From positions 186,001 to 250,000 of the forward strand of contig JADFZW010000003.1 in the NCBI GenBank assembly GCA_015232355.1: a DNA stretch of 64,000 nucleotides, given 5' to 3'. Every line of letters starts with the position of its first letter. The first letter of the stretch is position 1. The stretch comes from Oligoflexia bacterium. Its GTDB lineage: Bacteria; Bdellovibrionota; Bacteriovoracia; Bacteriovoracales; Bacteriovoracaceae. The notes under the pieces were generated by a model. It was given only the letters and a program-made list of their open reading frames with translations. It did no database searches and had not been told where the DNA came from. Shown here piece by piece: positions 17,934 to 28,339 of the stretch. Position numbers and translations under genes: made by a program.

Positions 17934-17972
17934 TGTAAATTTTACATTATTTAATCTAATTATTTAATTAGA
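17934..17972. promoter_or_regulatory. Two palindromes upstream of the barrel gene
   Basis: TGTAAA-T-TTTACA (17934-17946) and TCTAATTA-TT-TAATTAGA (17955-17972) are perfect inverted repeats, lying between the barrel gene and the groEL terminator. They could be operators for the barrel gene (start at 17817), but no regulator is known and AT-rich palindromes arise easily. Confidence 0.25.
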
Positions 17973-17974
17973 AT

Positions 17975-18008
17975 AAAAAAAAAGGGCCACAAATCGTGAC
18001 CCTTTTTT
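17975..18008 (-). terminator. Intrinsic terminator of groES-groEL
   Basis: The minus strand reads an A-run, GGGTCAC, a five-base loop GATTT, GTGGCCC and a nine-T run. The single mismatch on the plus strand becomes a G-U pair in minus-strand RNA, so the hairpin is best formed in groEL transcripts. It begins about 45 bp past the groEL stop. Confidence 0.85.
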
Positions 18009-18051
18009 GTTCTAATTATTTTATTAATTAATCAGAATTAATTAGTTAATT

Positions 18052-19734
<1,683 letters not shown>

Positions 19735-19747
19735 TTAAAATTTAAAG

Positions 19748-20038
19748 TTATGCTTCAAGTACTCCAAGAACATCGTCTTCTTTCATTATAAGATACTCTA
19801 AACCATCGATTTTGATTTCGGTTCCTGCATATTTGTTAAAAAGAATGCGATCGCCCTTTTTAACATCTAACATGCGTACTGAACCATCTTGTTGACGATA
19901 ACCATTACCTACTGCCACGATTTGACCTTCGGTTGGTTTCTCTTTGTTGTTGTCTGGAATGATAATTCCACTCTTAGTTTTTGTTTCTGCTTCTAATCTC
20001 TTAACAAGAATTCTGTCTTGTAACGGTCTAACCTGCAT
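19748..20038 (-). CDS. groS: Co-chaperonin GroES
   Basis: 96 residues with [13 protein letters not shown] at the start, mobile loop [25 protein letters not shown], and the [18 protein letters not shown] core. It caps the GroEL ring. AGGAGG 7 nt before the ATG is a full-strength ribosome-binding site. A TTGACA -35 element lies about 80 bp upstream. No CIRCE operator is present in the 267 bp before the gene. Confidence 0.98.
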   Translation of the reverse strand: MQVRPLQDRILVKRLEAETKTKSGIIIPDNNKEKPTEGQIVAVGNGYRQQDGSVRMLDVKKGDRILFNKYAGTEIKIDGLEYLIMKEDDVLGVLEA

Positions 20039-20092
20039 AAAAAAGCCTCCTGAAAATTTAATAAAAAATACATTGAAGCACTAAAGCTCAGT

Positions 20093-20123
20093 ATTAAATT
20101 AATCGTTAGTAAATTTATGTCAA
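20093..20123 (-). promoter_or_regulatory. Candidate groESL promoter
   Basis: On the minus strand a consensus TTGACA (20123-20118) is followed by AT-rich sequence with AATTTA at 17 bp or TTTAAT at 19 bp. The -10 element is not certain. No CIRCE-type inverted repeat overlaps it. Confidence 0.4.
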
Positions 20124-20280
20124 GGTAACAATTTAAACTTTTTTTAAAATTTTTTTTAAAAAAATTTTAAATTTGATTCCTCGACCACTTTGATTGATAT
20201 AGTAATCTGATAATTAATATTAGTTTATTGTTTAAATTGCAAGTTAAAATAATGGATAAAATTAATTGGGATTAGTCTAT

Positions 20281-20304
20281 TATTGGTTTATGTATTGGTT
20301 TATG
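20281..20304. repeat. 12-bp perfect tandem duplication next to polA stop
   Basis: TATTGGTTTATG is repeated exactly (20281-20292, 20293-20304), one base beyond the polA stop codon on the minus strand. Confidence 0.92.
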
Positions 20305-20305
20305 A

Positions 20306-22978
20306 TTATTTTAGCTCCTGCCAATTGTTGCCACTTCCAATATTTACTTCTAATGATACGAGGAGTTTTTCTGCGCCCTTCATTTCTTCGGTAACAATCT
20401 TTTTTACACTCTCTAATTCCTCTCTAGGAACTTCAAAGATAAGTTCGTCGTGAACTTGTAAAAGCATTTTACTCTTTAGATTTTCAATCTCTAATTTATT
20501 TTGGATTTTGATCATTGCAATTTTGATTATATCTGCGGCGGTCCCTTGTATAGGTGTGTTTATTGCCAATCTTTCGGCCATAGAGCGTAAGTTTCTATTT
20601 TGGGAGTGAATTTCAGGAACAAATCTTTTGCGACCTAAAAGTGTTTCAGCATAGCCTAGCTTAGCACATCGCTCTTTTAAGTAATCGATATATGTTTTGA
20701 CCTTGTGAAATCTCTCGAAGTATTTAGTGATATACTCTTTTGCTTCAAATCGAGAGATCTTTAAACCTTGAGATAATCCAAAAGATGATTGGCCATACAT
20801 CAGACCAAAGTTTACTGCTTTTGCTTTTCCACGATCTTCATTTGTAACTTTACTTAGAGGGATTGCAAATATTTCAGCGGCAGTTTGGGTGTGAATATCT
20901 TCGCCATTTAAAAATGCCTGCATCATCTTATCATCTTTAGAGAAGTGTGCAAGCAAACGTAATTCAACTTGAGAGTAATCGGCAGAGAGAAGAAGATTAT
21001 CTTTTGAGGAGGAGATAAATCCTTTTCTGATTTTTTTTCCATCAACTGAACGTACTGGGATATTTTGAAGATTAGGGCGATCAGAGGAGAGGCGACCTGT
21101 GGTAGTAACCGTATCATTAAAGTGAGTGTGTATTCTACCACTATGTTGGTTTACTAGAGTGGGTAGAACGCTTAAATAAGTTGATAATAATTTATCGAGT
21201 TCACGGTAGCGAAGAATTAGTGCAGGAATCTCACTTACGCCTAACTCATCTAACTCCTCTAAAACTTCTGAATCAGTAGAGTAGTATGTTTTACCTTTTT
21301 TGAGAGTGGGAAGTTGTAATTTATCAAAGAGTAGTTCAGAGACTTGTTTGGGTGATTTGAGATTAACTGGGCATGAGGTGAGTTTTTCTATTTTAATCTC
21401 AATCTCTGTTAACTCATCTTGAAATTGCTTTTCTAAAATTTTGAAGTATTCGCAATCAATTTTAATTCCTGCAATCTCCATTTTTGCCAGTACCAACGAG
21501 AGAGGATTATCTATTTCATAGAAGATCTTTTCTAATTTTAAATCGTGTAAATGTTTTTTAAATATTATGTATAGGTCAGATATTGCTTCCACTCGCTCAA
21601 TAGCATAACGAATTTTAAAATCCAAATCTCGCTCACACAAAGGAGTCTCTTTTTTTTCAATGGTTAAAAGATCTCGCTGTAAATATTTAGAGCTGAGGTA
21701 ATTCAAGTTGTGTTTGTTAGTAACATCTATTAGGTAGTGAGCTTTTAAAATATCAAAATAGAGTACGTTAAATTTAATTTGAGAGGTAAGGATATAAATG
21801 GCATCTCTTTTTATATCGGCACCGATTAGTAATTTTTCTTTTTTTGAGTTGGAGTTAGAAAAGAGATGGGAAAGGAGCGTGCGATTTAGATCAGGAAATT
21901 CAATTGAGTTAAGAAAGTAAAAGTTGTTAGCTACTTTGATGGCCACAAACATTGGTTGTTGTTCAAACATATCTTGTGATGGAAGATACTCGATATAATA
22001 GTAGATTTCATTAGTATTAGTATCAAAGTGTTGAAAAAAATTCTCGAGATCAGAGTTATTAGTGATTTCTTTATGTTCTTTTGCAGGGGCAGATGGATGT
22101 GAGTTTTGTTGAGGATGTTGTTGTAGTTGAGAAGAGAGTTTGTTTATAAATGATTTAAACCCTAAAGTTTTTATGAAGTCGAGAAGATCAAAGGTAACTT
22201 GAAAGTTATATAATGTATCTTCACTGGAGAAGGGTATTGGAATATCTGTTACAATGGTTGCCAATTTTTTAGATAACAAAGCATCTTCTTTATATTGGAC
22301 TAAAGAGGTGGCAAGTTTTTTGTTAGTTATTTTTCCTAAATTATTTAAGATATTTTCTAGAGAGTGAAATTCATTTAAGAGTTTTTGTCCGCCTCTGCTT
22401 CCAATGCCCTTTACTCCTGGAATATTATCAGAATCATCTCCAACTATTGCCAAATAATCTACGATCATACTTGGAGCGACTCCCATCTTCTCTATTACTT
22501 CATCCTTTCCATAAATTTTTTCCAACTTTGCGTCTAGAAGAAAAGTATTTTCATCCACAAATTGCATTAGATCCTTATCACTGGAAGCAATATATATTTT
22601 TTCAAAGTGACTCTTCCATTGAACGACAACACTACCTATTAGGTCATCTGCCTCGTAACCATCGATTACAATCGAGCGTAGTTGCATTTTCTGAATAAGA
22701 GTCTCAATCAATGCAAATTGAGGAATTAAATTTTCAGGAACTGATTGGCGATTAACTTTATATTCAGGATAAATCTTTTTTCGAAAGGATTCTTTTCTAG
22801 AATCTCTTGCTATTAGAATGTGAGAGGGATTGTATTGAGAAAAGAGTTTTTGAAGCATGGAAAAAATTCCATAGACAGCATTAACTGGTGTTCCTTCAGG
22901 AGTAGTCAGTGGTGCAATTGCATAGAATGCTCGATAGATAAAACTACTTAAATCAATAACAACTAATTTTTTATTCAT
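20306..22978 (-). CDS. polA: DNA polymerase I
   Basis: 890 residues in three parts. The 5' nuclease (1 to ~290) has DLSSFIYRAFYA, SSDKDLMQFVD and GDDSDNIPGVKGIG. The middle exonuclease region (~300-490) has lost the DxE of Exo I, so 3'-5' proofreading is probably absent, as in Bacillus and Thermus Pol I. The polymerase (~490-890) has motif A DYSQVELRLLAHFS, O-helix KAKAVNFGLMYGQSSFG and motif C VHDELIFEV. It acts in gap repair and Okazaki fragment processing. An AGCAAACAT duplication stands directly before its ATG. An RDD gene lies 30 bp upstream in the same orientation. Confidence 0.98.
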   Translation of the reverse strand: MNKKLVVIDLSSFIYRAFYAIAPLTTPEGTPVNAVYGIFSMLQKLFSQYNPSHILIARDSRKESFRKKIYPEYKVNRQSVPENLIPQFALIETLIQKMQLRSIVIDGYEADDLIGSVVVQWKSHFEKIYIASSDKDLMQFVDENTFLLDAKLEKIYGKDEVIEKMGVAPSMIVDYLAIVGDDSDNIPGVKGIGSRGGQKLLNEFHSLENILNNLGKITNKKLATSLVQYKEDALLSKKLATIVTDIPIPFSSEDTLYNFQVTFDLLDFIKTLGFKSFINKLSSQLQQHPQQNSHPSAPAKEHKEITNNSDLENFFQHFDTNTNEIYYYIEYLPSQDMFEQQPMFVAIKVANNFYFLNSIEFPDLNRTLLSHLFSNSNSKKEKLLIGADIKRDAIYILTSQIKFNVLYFDILKAHYLIDVTNKHNLNYLSSKYLQRDLLTIEKKETPLCERDLDFKIRYAIERVEAISDLYIIFKKHLHDLKLEKIFYEIDNPLSLVLAKMEIAGIKIDCEYFKILEKQFQDELTEIEIKIEKLTSCPVNLKSPKQVSELLFDKLQLPTLKKGKTYYSTDSEVLEELDELGVSEIPALILRYRELDKLLSTYLSVLPTLVNQHSGRIHTHFNDTVTTTGRLSSDRPNLQNIPVRSVDGKKIRKGFISSSKDNLLLSADYSQVELRLLAHFSKDDKMMQAFLNGEDIHTQTAAEIFAIPLSKVTNEDRGKAKAVNFGLMYGQSSFGLSQGLKISRFEAKEYITKYFERFHKVKTYIDYLKERCAKLGYAETLLGRKRFVPEIHSQNRNLRSMAERLAINTPIQGTAADIIKIAMIKIQNKLEIENLKSKMLLQVHDELIFEVPREELESVKKIVTEEMKGAEKLLVSLEVNIGSGNNWQELK

Positions 22979-23008
22979 AATGTTTGCTTCATGTTTGCTA
23001 CGTAAAAG

Positions 23009-23515
23009 TTAGAGAGAAAGATGAGTCTCTGATTGAAACCAAGTACTCTTCTTTTTTTGTTGGTTTTGAATATGCTTTGGATCATTGGCCATTACAGTTG
23101 TATCCGCCATAACATCTCCTAACCTATGTCCAGAATCTAGAGTGAATAGCAGATATAATTCCAAGCTTAATAGAGGAATACCGATAAGTATTGCAAGCAG
23201 CCAGCCCCACAGAGGAAAAATTGCCAAAAAGAGAGGAAGTGATATTGGTAAATTTCTTATAAATGATTGCTTTAGTGTACAAGGTAATCCATCTTTTAAA
23301 GATAAAACTGCCATACCGATAAATTTTTTGCCCATTGATTGCCCACTCTGCAATGAATCAGAGACAGAAATATATGTAACGGCCAAGAATATACCGAGTG
23401 GATAGAGTAGAGTTGATAAAATTGCAACAATAAATAAATCAATCGACTTCGCTAGAAGTCGGGATAGTCGAGCAGTTTTGAATGGTGATTTAAGCAAATA
23501 TTTTCTATCAAACAT
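23009..23515 (-). CDS. RDD family membrane protein
   Basis: 168 residues: ARLSRLLAKSIDLFIVAIL as the first RDD helix, QSMGKKFIGMAVL as the conserved loop, and HRLGDVMADTTVM as the C-terminal aspartate motif. Three to four membrane segments. Function unknown beyond the family. It lies immediately upstream of polA (30 bp) and may be co-transcribed with it. The other RDD copy (13703-14233) is divergent in sequence. Confidence 0.88.
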   Translation of the reverse strand: MFDRKYLLKSPFKTARLSRLLAKSIDLFIVAILSTLLYPLGIFLAVTYISVSDSLQSGQSMGKKFIGMAVLSLKDGLPCTLKQSFIRNLPISLPLFLAIFPLWGWLLAILIGIPLLSLELYLLFTLDSGHRLGDVMADTTVMANDPKHIQNQQKKKSTWFQSETHLSL

Positions 23516-23597
23516 ATAAATATATTATAACAAAGCCAATTGCTCGCAAATAGTTAACTACTAAAAATTTAAAAAATTTTCTGCCGACGATGAACAA

Positions 23598-23626
23598 TTG
23601 TTGTGTTAACTTAGCTAAGTTATGTA
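23598..23626 (+). promoter_or_regulatory. trxA promoter with palindromic operator between -35 and -10
   Basis: TTGTTG (23598-23603) and TATGTA (23621-23626) are 17 bp apart. A perfect 16-bp palindrome, TAACTTAGCTAAGTTA (23607-23622), fills the spacer and enters the -10. Both hexamers are weak matches, but the placement is that of a classical repressor site. The trxA start is about 65 bp downstream. Confidence 0.45.
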
Positions 23627-23690
23627 CAAATTAAGTTTTTTAAGTTTTAAGTTTTAAATTTTTTTTACAATTATTTTTAAGGAGTCTTTT

Positions 23691-24020
23691 GTGTCTTCAT
23701 TGATTACTGAATTGAGTAAGGATAGTTTTGAGTCATCAGTTATTAAGTCAGATAAACCAGTATTGGTTGATTTCTGGGCACCATGGTGTGGTCCTTGTAA
23801 AGCGTTGGCGCCAGTTTTAGAAGAGATTGCTGCGAGTACAAAGGATAAGGCCAATATTACAAAGATCAACGTTGATGATAATCCTGATTTGGCCAACAAA
23901 TATGGAATAAGAGGAATACCAACACTAATATTTTTTAAAAATGGTGAAATTAAAAAGACTTTAGTTGGTAATCAATCGAAGAATGAAATAATGAAGTGTT
24001 TGAATGAACTAATGAACTAA
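23691..24020 (+). CDS. trxA: Thioredoxin
   Basis: 109 residues with redox motif WAPWCGPCK at about 27-35, cis-proline region [13 protein letters not shown], and the conserved Asp of VLVDFWA. It reduces protein disulfides in the cytoplasm. GTG start at 23691 with AAGGAG upstream. The last codons and stop lie in an eightfold 8-bp repeat that continues up to the gmhA start. It heads a cluster with gmhA and an ECF transporter. Confidence 0.97.
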   Translation: MSSLITELSKDSFESSVIKSDKPVLVDFWAPWCGPCKALAPVLEEIAASTKDKANITKINVDDNPDLANKYGIRGIPTLIFFKNGEIKKTLVGNQSKNEIMKCLNELMN

Positions 24021-24068
24021 TGAACTAATGAACTAATGAACTGATGAGCTAATAAATTAATGAACTTA
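24005..24068 (+). repeat. 8 x 8-bp tandem repeat bridging trxA and gmhA
   Basis: Units of TGAACTAA run from 24005 to 24068: the first four are perfect and the last four carry one to two changes each. The second unit ends in the trxA stop codon, and the last junction holds the gmhA ATG (24060). The unit is not a multiple of three, so slippage in the first copies would change the trxA C-terminus. Confidence 0.95.
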
Positions 24069-24656
24069 ATTAATGAGGATATTTTAATTATAAAAAATTC
24101 TTTCTATGTTGCATGGAAGTTACTTGAGGATTTTTTTAATGATGAGGAGAATTTGTTAGCTGTTGAGAAAGCTATTGCTACTATGTGCTTCTCTATTAAA
24201 GAGGGAAGAAAGGTTATCTCTTGTGGAAATGGTGGATCGATGTGTGATGCTATCCATTTTGCAGAGGAGTTGACTGGTAGATTTCATAAAGATAGACCTG
24301 CTTTGCCAGCGATTGCAATAAGCGATCCTGCGCATTTATCTTGTACCTCAAATGATTATGGATATGAACATGTCTTTGCTCGTTGGTTGGAGGCACTTGC
24401 GTCTTCAGGTGATGTGTTGTTGGCAATATCTACGAGTGGAAATTCCAAAAATGTTATTAGGGCCGTAGAGGTTGCAAAGAAAAAGGGATTGAAGACTATT
24501 GGTTTACTTGGTAAGAATGGCGGAGAATTAAAAGGATTAGTTGATATTCCCATTGTGATTAAGAGTGATCTTGCAGAGAGAGTGCAGGAGATGCACATTA
24601 AGATCATTCACGTAATGGTGGAGGGAATAGAACGAGAGATCTTTTTTCGAGATTAA
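24060..24656 (+). CDS. gmhA: SIS-domain phosphoheptose isomerase (GmhA-like)
   Basis: 198 residues of the GmhA/DiaA family: VISCGNGGSMCDAIHFAEELTGRF, SNDYGYEHVFARWLEA, and the SIS core ISTSGNSKNVIRAVEVAKKKG. The C-terminal AERVQEMHIKIIHVMVEGIE is typical. It converts sedoheptulose 7-phosphate to the heptose precursor of LPS core. Gln/His metal residues match GmhA rather than DiaA. The ATG lies in the last unit of the 8-bp repeat and has no good ribosome-binding site, so translation may depend on trxA. Confidence 0.93.
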   Translation: MNLINEDILIIKNSFYVAWKLLEDFFNDEENLLAVEKAIATMCFSIKEGRKVISCGNGGSMCDAIHFAEELTGRFHKDRPALPAIAISDPAHLSCTSNDYGYEHVFARWLEALASSGDVLLAISTSGNSKNVIRAVEVAKKKGLKTIGLLGKNGGELKGLVDIPIVIKSDLAERVQEMHIKIIHVMVEGIEREIFFRD

Positions 24657-24677
24657 TTTATTTGAGATGAGAGTAAG

Positions 24678-25241
24678 ATGGAAAGAATGAATAAACTAAA
24701 TGTTTTTGAATTGGTTCTGATATCTGTACTGTCAGTTGCTCTAGGAGTTGTTTTTTGGGGTTGGACATTTGTTTATGAGTTTACAGGTCCATTTCTTAAA
24801 GCACTCGGACTTAAATATCTCTTTGCTGGTTTATGGATAATATCTTCAATTCTTCCAACATATATTATAAGAAGGCCAGGGGTAGCGATTTTGTCATCAA
24901 CTCTTGCGGCAATAGTAGAGGGGCTGATAACCAATTGGGGATTAATGGCCGCGGTTTGGGGATTTGTCCAAGGAATTGGAGCAGAATTAGTTTTTATTCT
25001 GTTTGTTTATAAGCGCTGGGAGTGGCCAGTGGTTATTTTAGCATCAATGGTGGCAGCATTTTTTAGCTATTTTTTAGATTTCTTTTATTACAATTATCAA
25101 ACTTTGAGTTTTAAGATAAATGTTTTACAACTGAGCTCCTATATGGTTTCTGCAGCGATTTTGTCGGGAGTATTGTCGATAGTAATTTCTAAACGTTTAG
25201 TGAAAACTGGTACTCTAAATAATTTTAATATTGTTAGATAA
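24678..25241 (+). CDS. ykoE: ECF transporter S component, YkoE-type
   Basis: 187 residues, six membrane segments. The pattern of YkoE is present: VALGVVFWGWTFVYE, YLFAGLWIISSILPTYIIRRPG, GLITNWGLMAAVWGFVQGIGAELVF, and a C-terminal hydrophobic pair. YkoE is the substrate-binding subunit for the thiamine precursor hydroxymethylpyrimidine or thiamine. It is followed at once by a double ABC protein and an EcfT-type protein, completing the YkoEDC module. No TPP riboswitch fits in the 21 bp between gmhA and this gene. Confidence 0.87.
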   Translation: MERMNKLNVFELVLISVLSVALGVVFWGWTFVYEFTGPFLKALGLKYLFAGLWIISSILPTYIIRRPGVAILSSTLAAIVEGLITNWGLMAAVWGFVQGIGAELVFILFVYKRWEWPVVILASMVAAFFSYFLDFFYYNYQTLSFKINVLQLSSYMVSAAILSGVLSIVISKRLVKTGTLNNFNIVR

Positions 25242-25242
25242 T

Positions 25243-26742
25243 ATGCCTTATATAGAAATTAGTGATCTGGTTTTTAATTATCCACAACAACAATCTAAAT
25301 CTAAAAAGATCGTAATTAATGAGCGTGTAGAAATTGAAGAGAATCAGTTTGTAATTATTAAAGGAAAATCAGGAAGTGGTAAATCCACATTGCTTTCAAC
25401 TTTAAAGGGTATTATTCCAGAGTATATTTCTTGTAGCGTAGAAGGAAAAATTGTTATTGATGGAATAGATATTTTGGCGACATCTGCATCAGCATCTGCA
25501 GATGCATCTGGATCAGCAGCGACTGAGCTTGATTACTTAAGAAAAAAAATCGTCTATATTTTTCAAAATCCCTACACACAATTGGTATGTCCATATGTAA
25601 GAGAGGATTTAGCATTCTCAATGGAGAATTTGGGTTTTTCCTTTGAGGAAATGAGTGTTAATTTCAAAAAATTTGCTCATCTCTTTGAACTGATGGAACT
25701 TCTTGATCGAAAAACTTTTAATCTCTCTGGAGGCGAGTGCCAGAAAATGATTTTAAGTTCAGCTTTGATGGCCAATCCTAAGATTTTATTACTTGATGAA
25801 CCCACTGCTTTTTTAGATACCAATGCTAGAAAAAATTTTTATCAATATATGCAAAAGATTAAATCATTAAGACAATATACTATCTTGATGGTGGATCATA
25901 ATATTTTGGAATGTGAATTTTTGGCGGATAAGTTTATTTATACTAGCGATAATGAGAGTGATAATGATAGCGATAACGAACAAGTACTTCCGAATATGAT
26001 GGAGTTAGAGCAAGTTAAAGGTACTTCTTATACTTCTTATACTTTGGAGGTTAAAAATCTCTCCTTTGGATTTGGGAATTCTTCTAAGAGGTCGTTGCAG
26101 TCGTCGTCGTTGTTAGAAGGGATTAATTTTTGTGTTAGTGGAAATAAAATTGTTAGTATTTTAGGTGAGAACGGCAGTGGTAAGAGTACAGTTTTAAAAA
26201 TCATCAGTGGGATTTTAAAAGTGGCCAGTAGAAGTGGTGGTAGTGGTAGTGGCCACGGAGAAGTTGTTATTTTCAAAGATCAAGAAAGGGTTTTAGATAA
26301 AGATTATTATAAACGTATTGGAATAATTTTTCAAAATCCAGAAACCCATTTTCTTTTTGATACTATTGAGGAAGAGATTTTTCATGAATATAAGATGGGA
26401 GACAAGAGAGATTCTGTGCAAATTCCAATGAAAATGGTAGAGCTCTTCTTTGGAGATGATTTTGATTTGAAACGTTCGCCTTATCTTTTGTCAGAGGGAG
26501 AAAAGAGGCGACTTACTCTTTTACAAACCATACTTTCAGGGAAAGATATTTTACTCTATGATGAACCAAGCTTTGGCCAGGATCAATTCAATCGGGAGTT
26601 GATAATAAAATTATTTTTTATGATGAAAAAATTAAATAAGATGCAAATCATAGTGACTCATGATCGCAGATTAGCAGAACAAGTTTCGGATCATATTTAT
26701 GTTTTGGAAGAAAAGAAATTAAGAGAGATCAATAGAGATTAA
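25243..26742 (+). CDS. ykoD: Double ABC ATPase of ECF transporter, YkoD-type
   Basis: 499 residues holding two ABC domains. First: Walker A GKSGSGKST, signature LSGGECQK, Walker B ILLLDEPTAFLD. Second: GENGSGKST, LSEGEKRRL, ILLYDEPSFGQD. Low-complexity insertions unusual for the family interrupt it: Ser-Ala repeats near residue 80, Ser-Asp-Asn repeats near 235 and Gly-Ser near 330, all built of short tandem units. The ATG at 25243 is 1 bp after the ykoE stop; a TTG at 25231 is less likely. It energises vitamin precursor uptake at the inner membrane. Confidence 0.93.
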   Translation: MPYIEISDLVFNYPQQQSKSKKIVINERVEIEENQFVIIKGKSGSGKSTLLSTLKGIIPEYISCSVEGKIVIDGIDILATSASASADASGSAATELDYLRKKIVYIFQNPYTQLVCPYVREDLAFSMENLGFSFEEMSVNFKKFAHLFELMELLDRKTFNLSGGECQKMILSSALMANPKILLLDEPTAFLDTNARKNFYQYMQKIKSLRQYTILMVDHNILECEFLADKFIYTSDNESDNDSDNEQVLPNMMELEQVKGTSYTSYTLEVKNLSFGFGNSSKRSLQSSSLLEGINFCVSGNKIVSILGENGSGKSTVLKIISGILKVASRSGGSGSGHGEVVIFKDQERVLDKDYYKRIGIIFQNPETHFLFDTIEEEIFHEYKMGDKRDSVQIPMKMVELFFGDDFDLKRSPYLLSEGEKRRLTLLQTILSGKDILLYDEPSFGQDQFNRELIIKLFFMMKKLNKMQIIVTHDRRLAEQVSDHIYVLEEKKLREINRD

Positions 26743-26753
26743 AAGAGATTAAG
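26734..26753 (+). repeat. 10-bp tandem duplication across the ykoD stop
   Basis: AGAGATTAAA then AGAGATTAAG; the TAA stop of ykoD is in the first copy and the second copy lies just before ykoC. Confidence 0.85.
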
Positions 26754-26760
26754 ATAAAAA

Positions 26761-27537
26761 ATGATTGAAGGAATATATAATCAATTTAAATATCATCCAA
26801 TGATTATTTTGCTGATTACTCTGCTTACGATTATACCAGTATTAGTAGGAAGCAGTATATGGATGTGGGGCCCATGGTTTATTTTTTCATTGCTGGTTTT
26901 CTTTAATGCTGGACTTGCATGGATTACTTTTGCAAAGGTATTTCTGTCCGCTTTTTTATTATCATTTAGTGTGCTGGTTCTTTCTATTCTTTATCCTGCT
27001 CCTAATTTTATGTTTGGAGAAAAGATTACTTTTTTTTGGGGACAGGAAGTCTATATGGATGTATTGAATATGGCGCTACTGAATTTTAAAAGATTAATGT
27101 TACTTTCAATAATTTCTATGAATTCATCTTTTGTAATTGGCCTGGATCGATTAGTGCTCTATGTGGTGGCCCAAAACAAGAGATATGTAAATCTATGTTA
27201 TGCGATTTTGGTGGCCTTAAATTCAATTACGCTCTTGAAAGAGGAGAGGGAGCGAATTGATATTGTGGCCAAGTTTAGAGGTATTCCAAAGCGAAAACGT
27301 TTAATCACCATTTTTCCATTGTTAGTATTTGCAGTTAAGCATTCTCAGCGGGCGGCGATGGCAATGTTAGCGAGAGGAATTAATAAAGATAAAACATACT
27401 ATTTTAATTATGTTGTAAGTGATAATGATCGCATAAACATGAAGGTATTAATATTATTTTATATAATTCATTTAATCTACTATTTTATAACTGGTCTTAA
27501 TGAAATGAATTTCTCCATATGGAGATTCTTAACTTGA
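26761..27537 (+). CDS. ykoC: ECF transporter T component, YkoC-type
   Basis: 258 residues with five to six membrane helices and the two EcfT coupling motifs in their usual place: IVAKFRGI (about residue 170) and MLARGI (about 203), each with the Arg-Gly that docks on the ATPase. It transmits ATP hydrolysis to the S component. The 3' end overlaps the convergent glycosyltransferase gene by 41 bp. It is the last gene of the trxA-gmhA-ykoEDC cluster. Confidence 0.9.
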   Translation: MIEGIYNQFKYHPMIILLITLLTIIPVLVGSSIWMWGPWFIFSLLVFFNAGLAWITFAKVFLSAFLLSFSVLVLSILYPAPNFMFGEKITFFWGQEVYMDVLNMALLNFKRLMLLSIISMNSSFVIGLDRLVLYVVAQNKRYVNLCYAILVALNSITLLKEERERIDIVAKFRGIPKRKRLITIFPLLVFAVKHSQRAAMAMLARGINKDKTYYFNYVVSDNDRINMKVLILFYIIHLIYYFITGLNEMNFSIWRFLT

Positions 27538-28285
27538 GAAGATCCCAAAGCATTTTGAAGGGGTCGGTAAATATGTTGATAGTAGAGTACTCATCATCAA
27601 AAAAAATCTCCACTCCCTTTTCTACTACCGGAATATTTAGGCGGTAGGCGCGTTTTAGTATCTCAACATCAAAGGCGAAACCACGAATTTTTAGAGCGGG
27701 AAATATGGTGTTAGCAGTATTTTTATCTAAAAGTTTAAAACCACATTGAGTATCTTTAACTGGGATGGAGATAATTGCTTTCATCATCAGGTTAAATACT
27801 CTTCCCATAAATTTTCGAGGCAGTGATTGATTTTTTAAAACAGATGAGTTCTCTTTTCGAGAAGCTATAACAATTCCCTCTTTTTTGGGGAGAGATAGAA
27901 TGGTTTGTAAAAATCTTTCAATCTCGTTTAGAGAGATGGCAAAATCAAAATCAGTAAATAGAATGTAATCGCTGGATGCTTGCAGTACTCCAGATTTTAT
28001 AGCTCCACCTTTTCCGCGATTGTTATGTAAGCGCATGAAACGCACATTGATGTTGGCCAATTCTCCATTGATGTTGGTGGGGTGTTGTCCGATTTTTTCT
28101 TGGAGAGTGTGTAGAGATCCGTCGGTAGAGCCATCATCTACGTATAGTAATTCAATTCGATCTTTATTTTTTAGAAAGTTTAGAATGGTTTCAACACTGT
28201 GATCGATTCTTGGAACCTCATTGTACATGGGTACGACAATAGAAAGAGTGGTATCATGTTGAACAAGCAATTGTTCAATGGTCAT
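27497..28285 (-). CDS. Glycosyltransferase family 2, dolichyl-phosphate sugar synthase-like
   Basis: 262 residues. GT2 motifs: IVVPMYNEVPRI, LYVDDGSTDGS, NRGKGGAIKSGV and the DxD-like FTDFDFA, followed by KDTQCGFKLLDK and RGFAFDVEIL. These match dolichyl/undecaprenyl-phosphate glucosyltransferases that charge lipid carriers at the inner leaflet. It may supply the GT-C enzymes encoded further along, which use such lipid-linked sugars (inference). No C-terminal membrane helices are seen. The 41-bp convergent overlap with ykoC includes its last ~13 codons. Confidence 0.9.
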   Translation of the reverse strand: MTIEQLLVQHDTTLSIVVPMYNEVPRIDHSVETILNFLKNKDRIELLYVDDGSTDGSLHTLQEKIGQHPTNINGELANINVRFMRLHNNRGKGGAIKSGVLQASSDYILFTDFDFAISLNEIERFLQTILSLPKKEGIVIASRKENSSVLKNQSLPRKFMGRVFNLMMKAIISIPVKDTQCGFKLLDKNTANTIFPALKIRGFAFDVEILKRAYRLNIPVVEKGVEIFFDDEYSTINIFTDPFKMLWDLLKLRISIWRNSFH

Positions 28286-28339
28286 TAAATGAAATTCTCC
28301 GATCGGTCAGAATTTAAAACATTAGCAAGGAAGATACTA

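Noticed and set aside
20076-20095. AGCACT followed by GCTCAG resembling half of a CIRCE operator
   Set aside because: The arms are not complementary and the nine-base spacing is missing.
24657-24677. Possible TPP riboswitch before ykoE
   Set aside because: Only 21 bp are available and no THI-box core is seen there.
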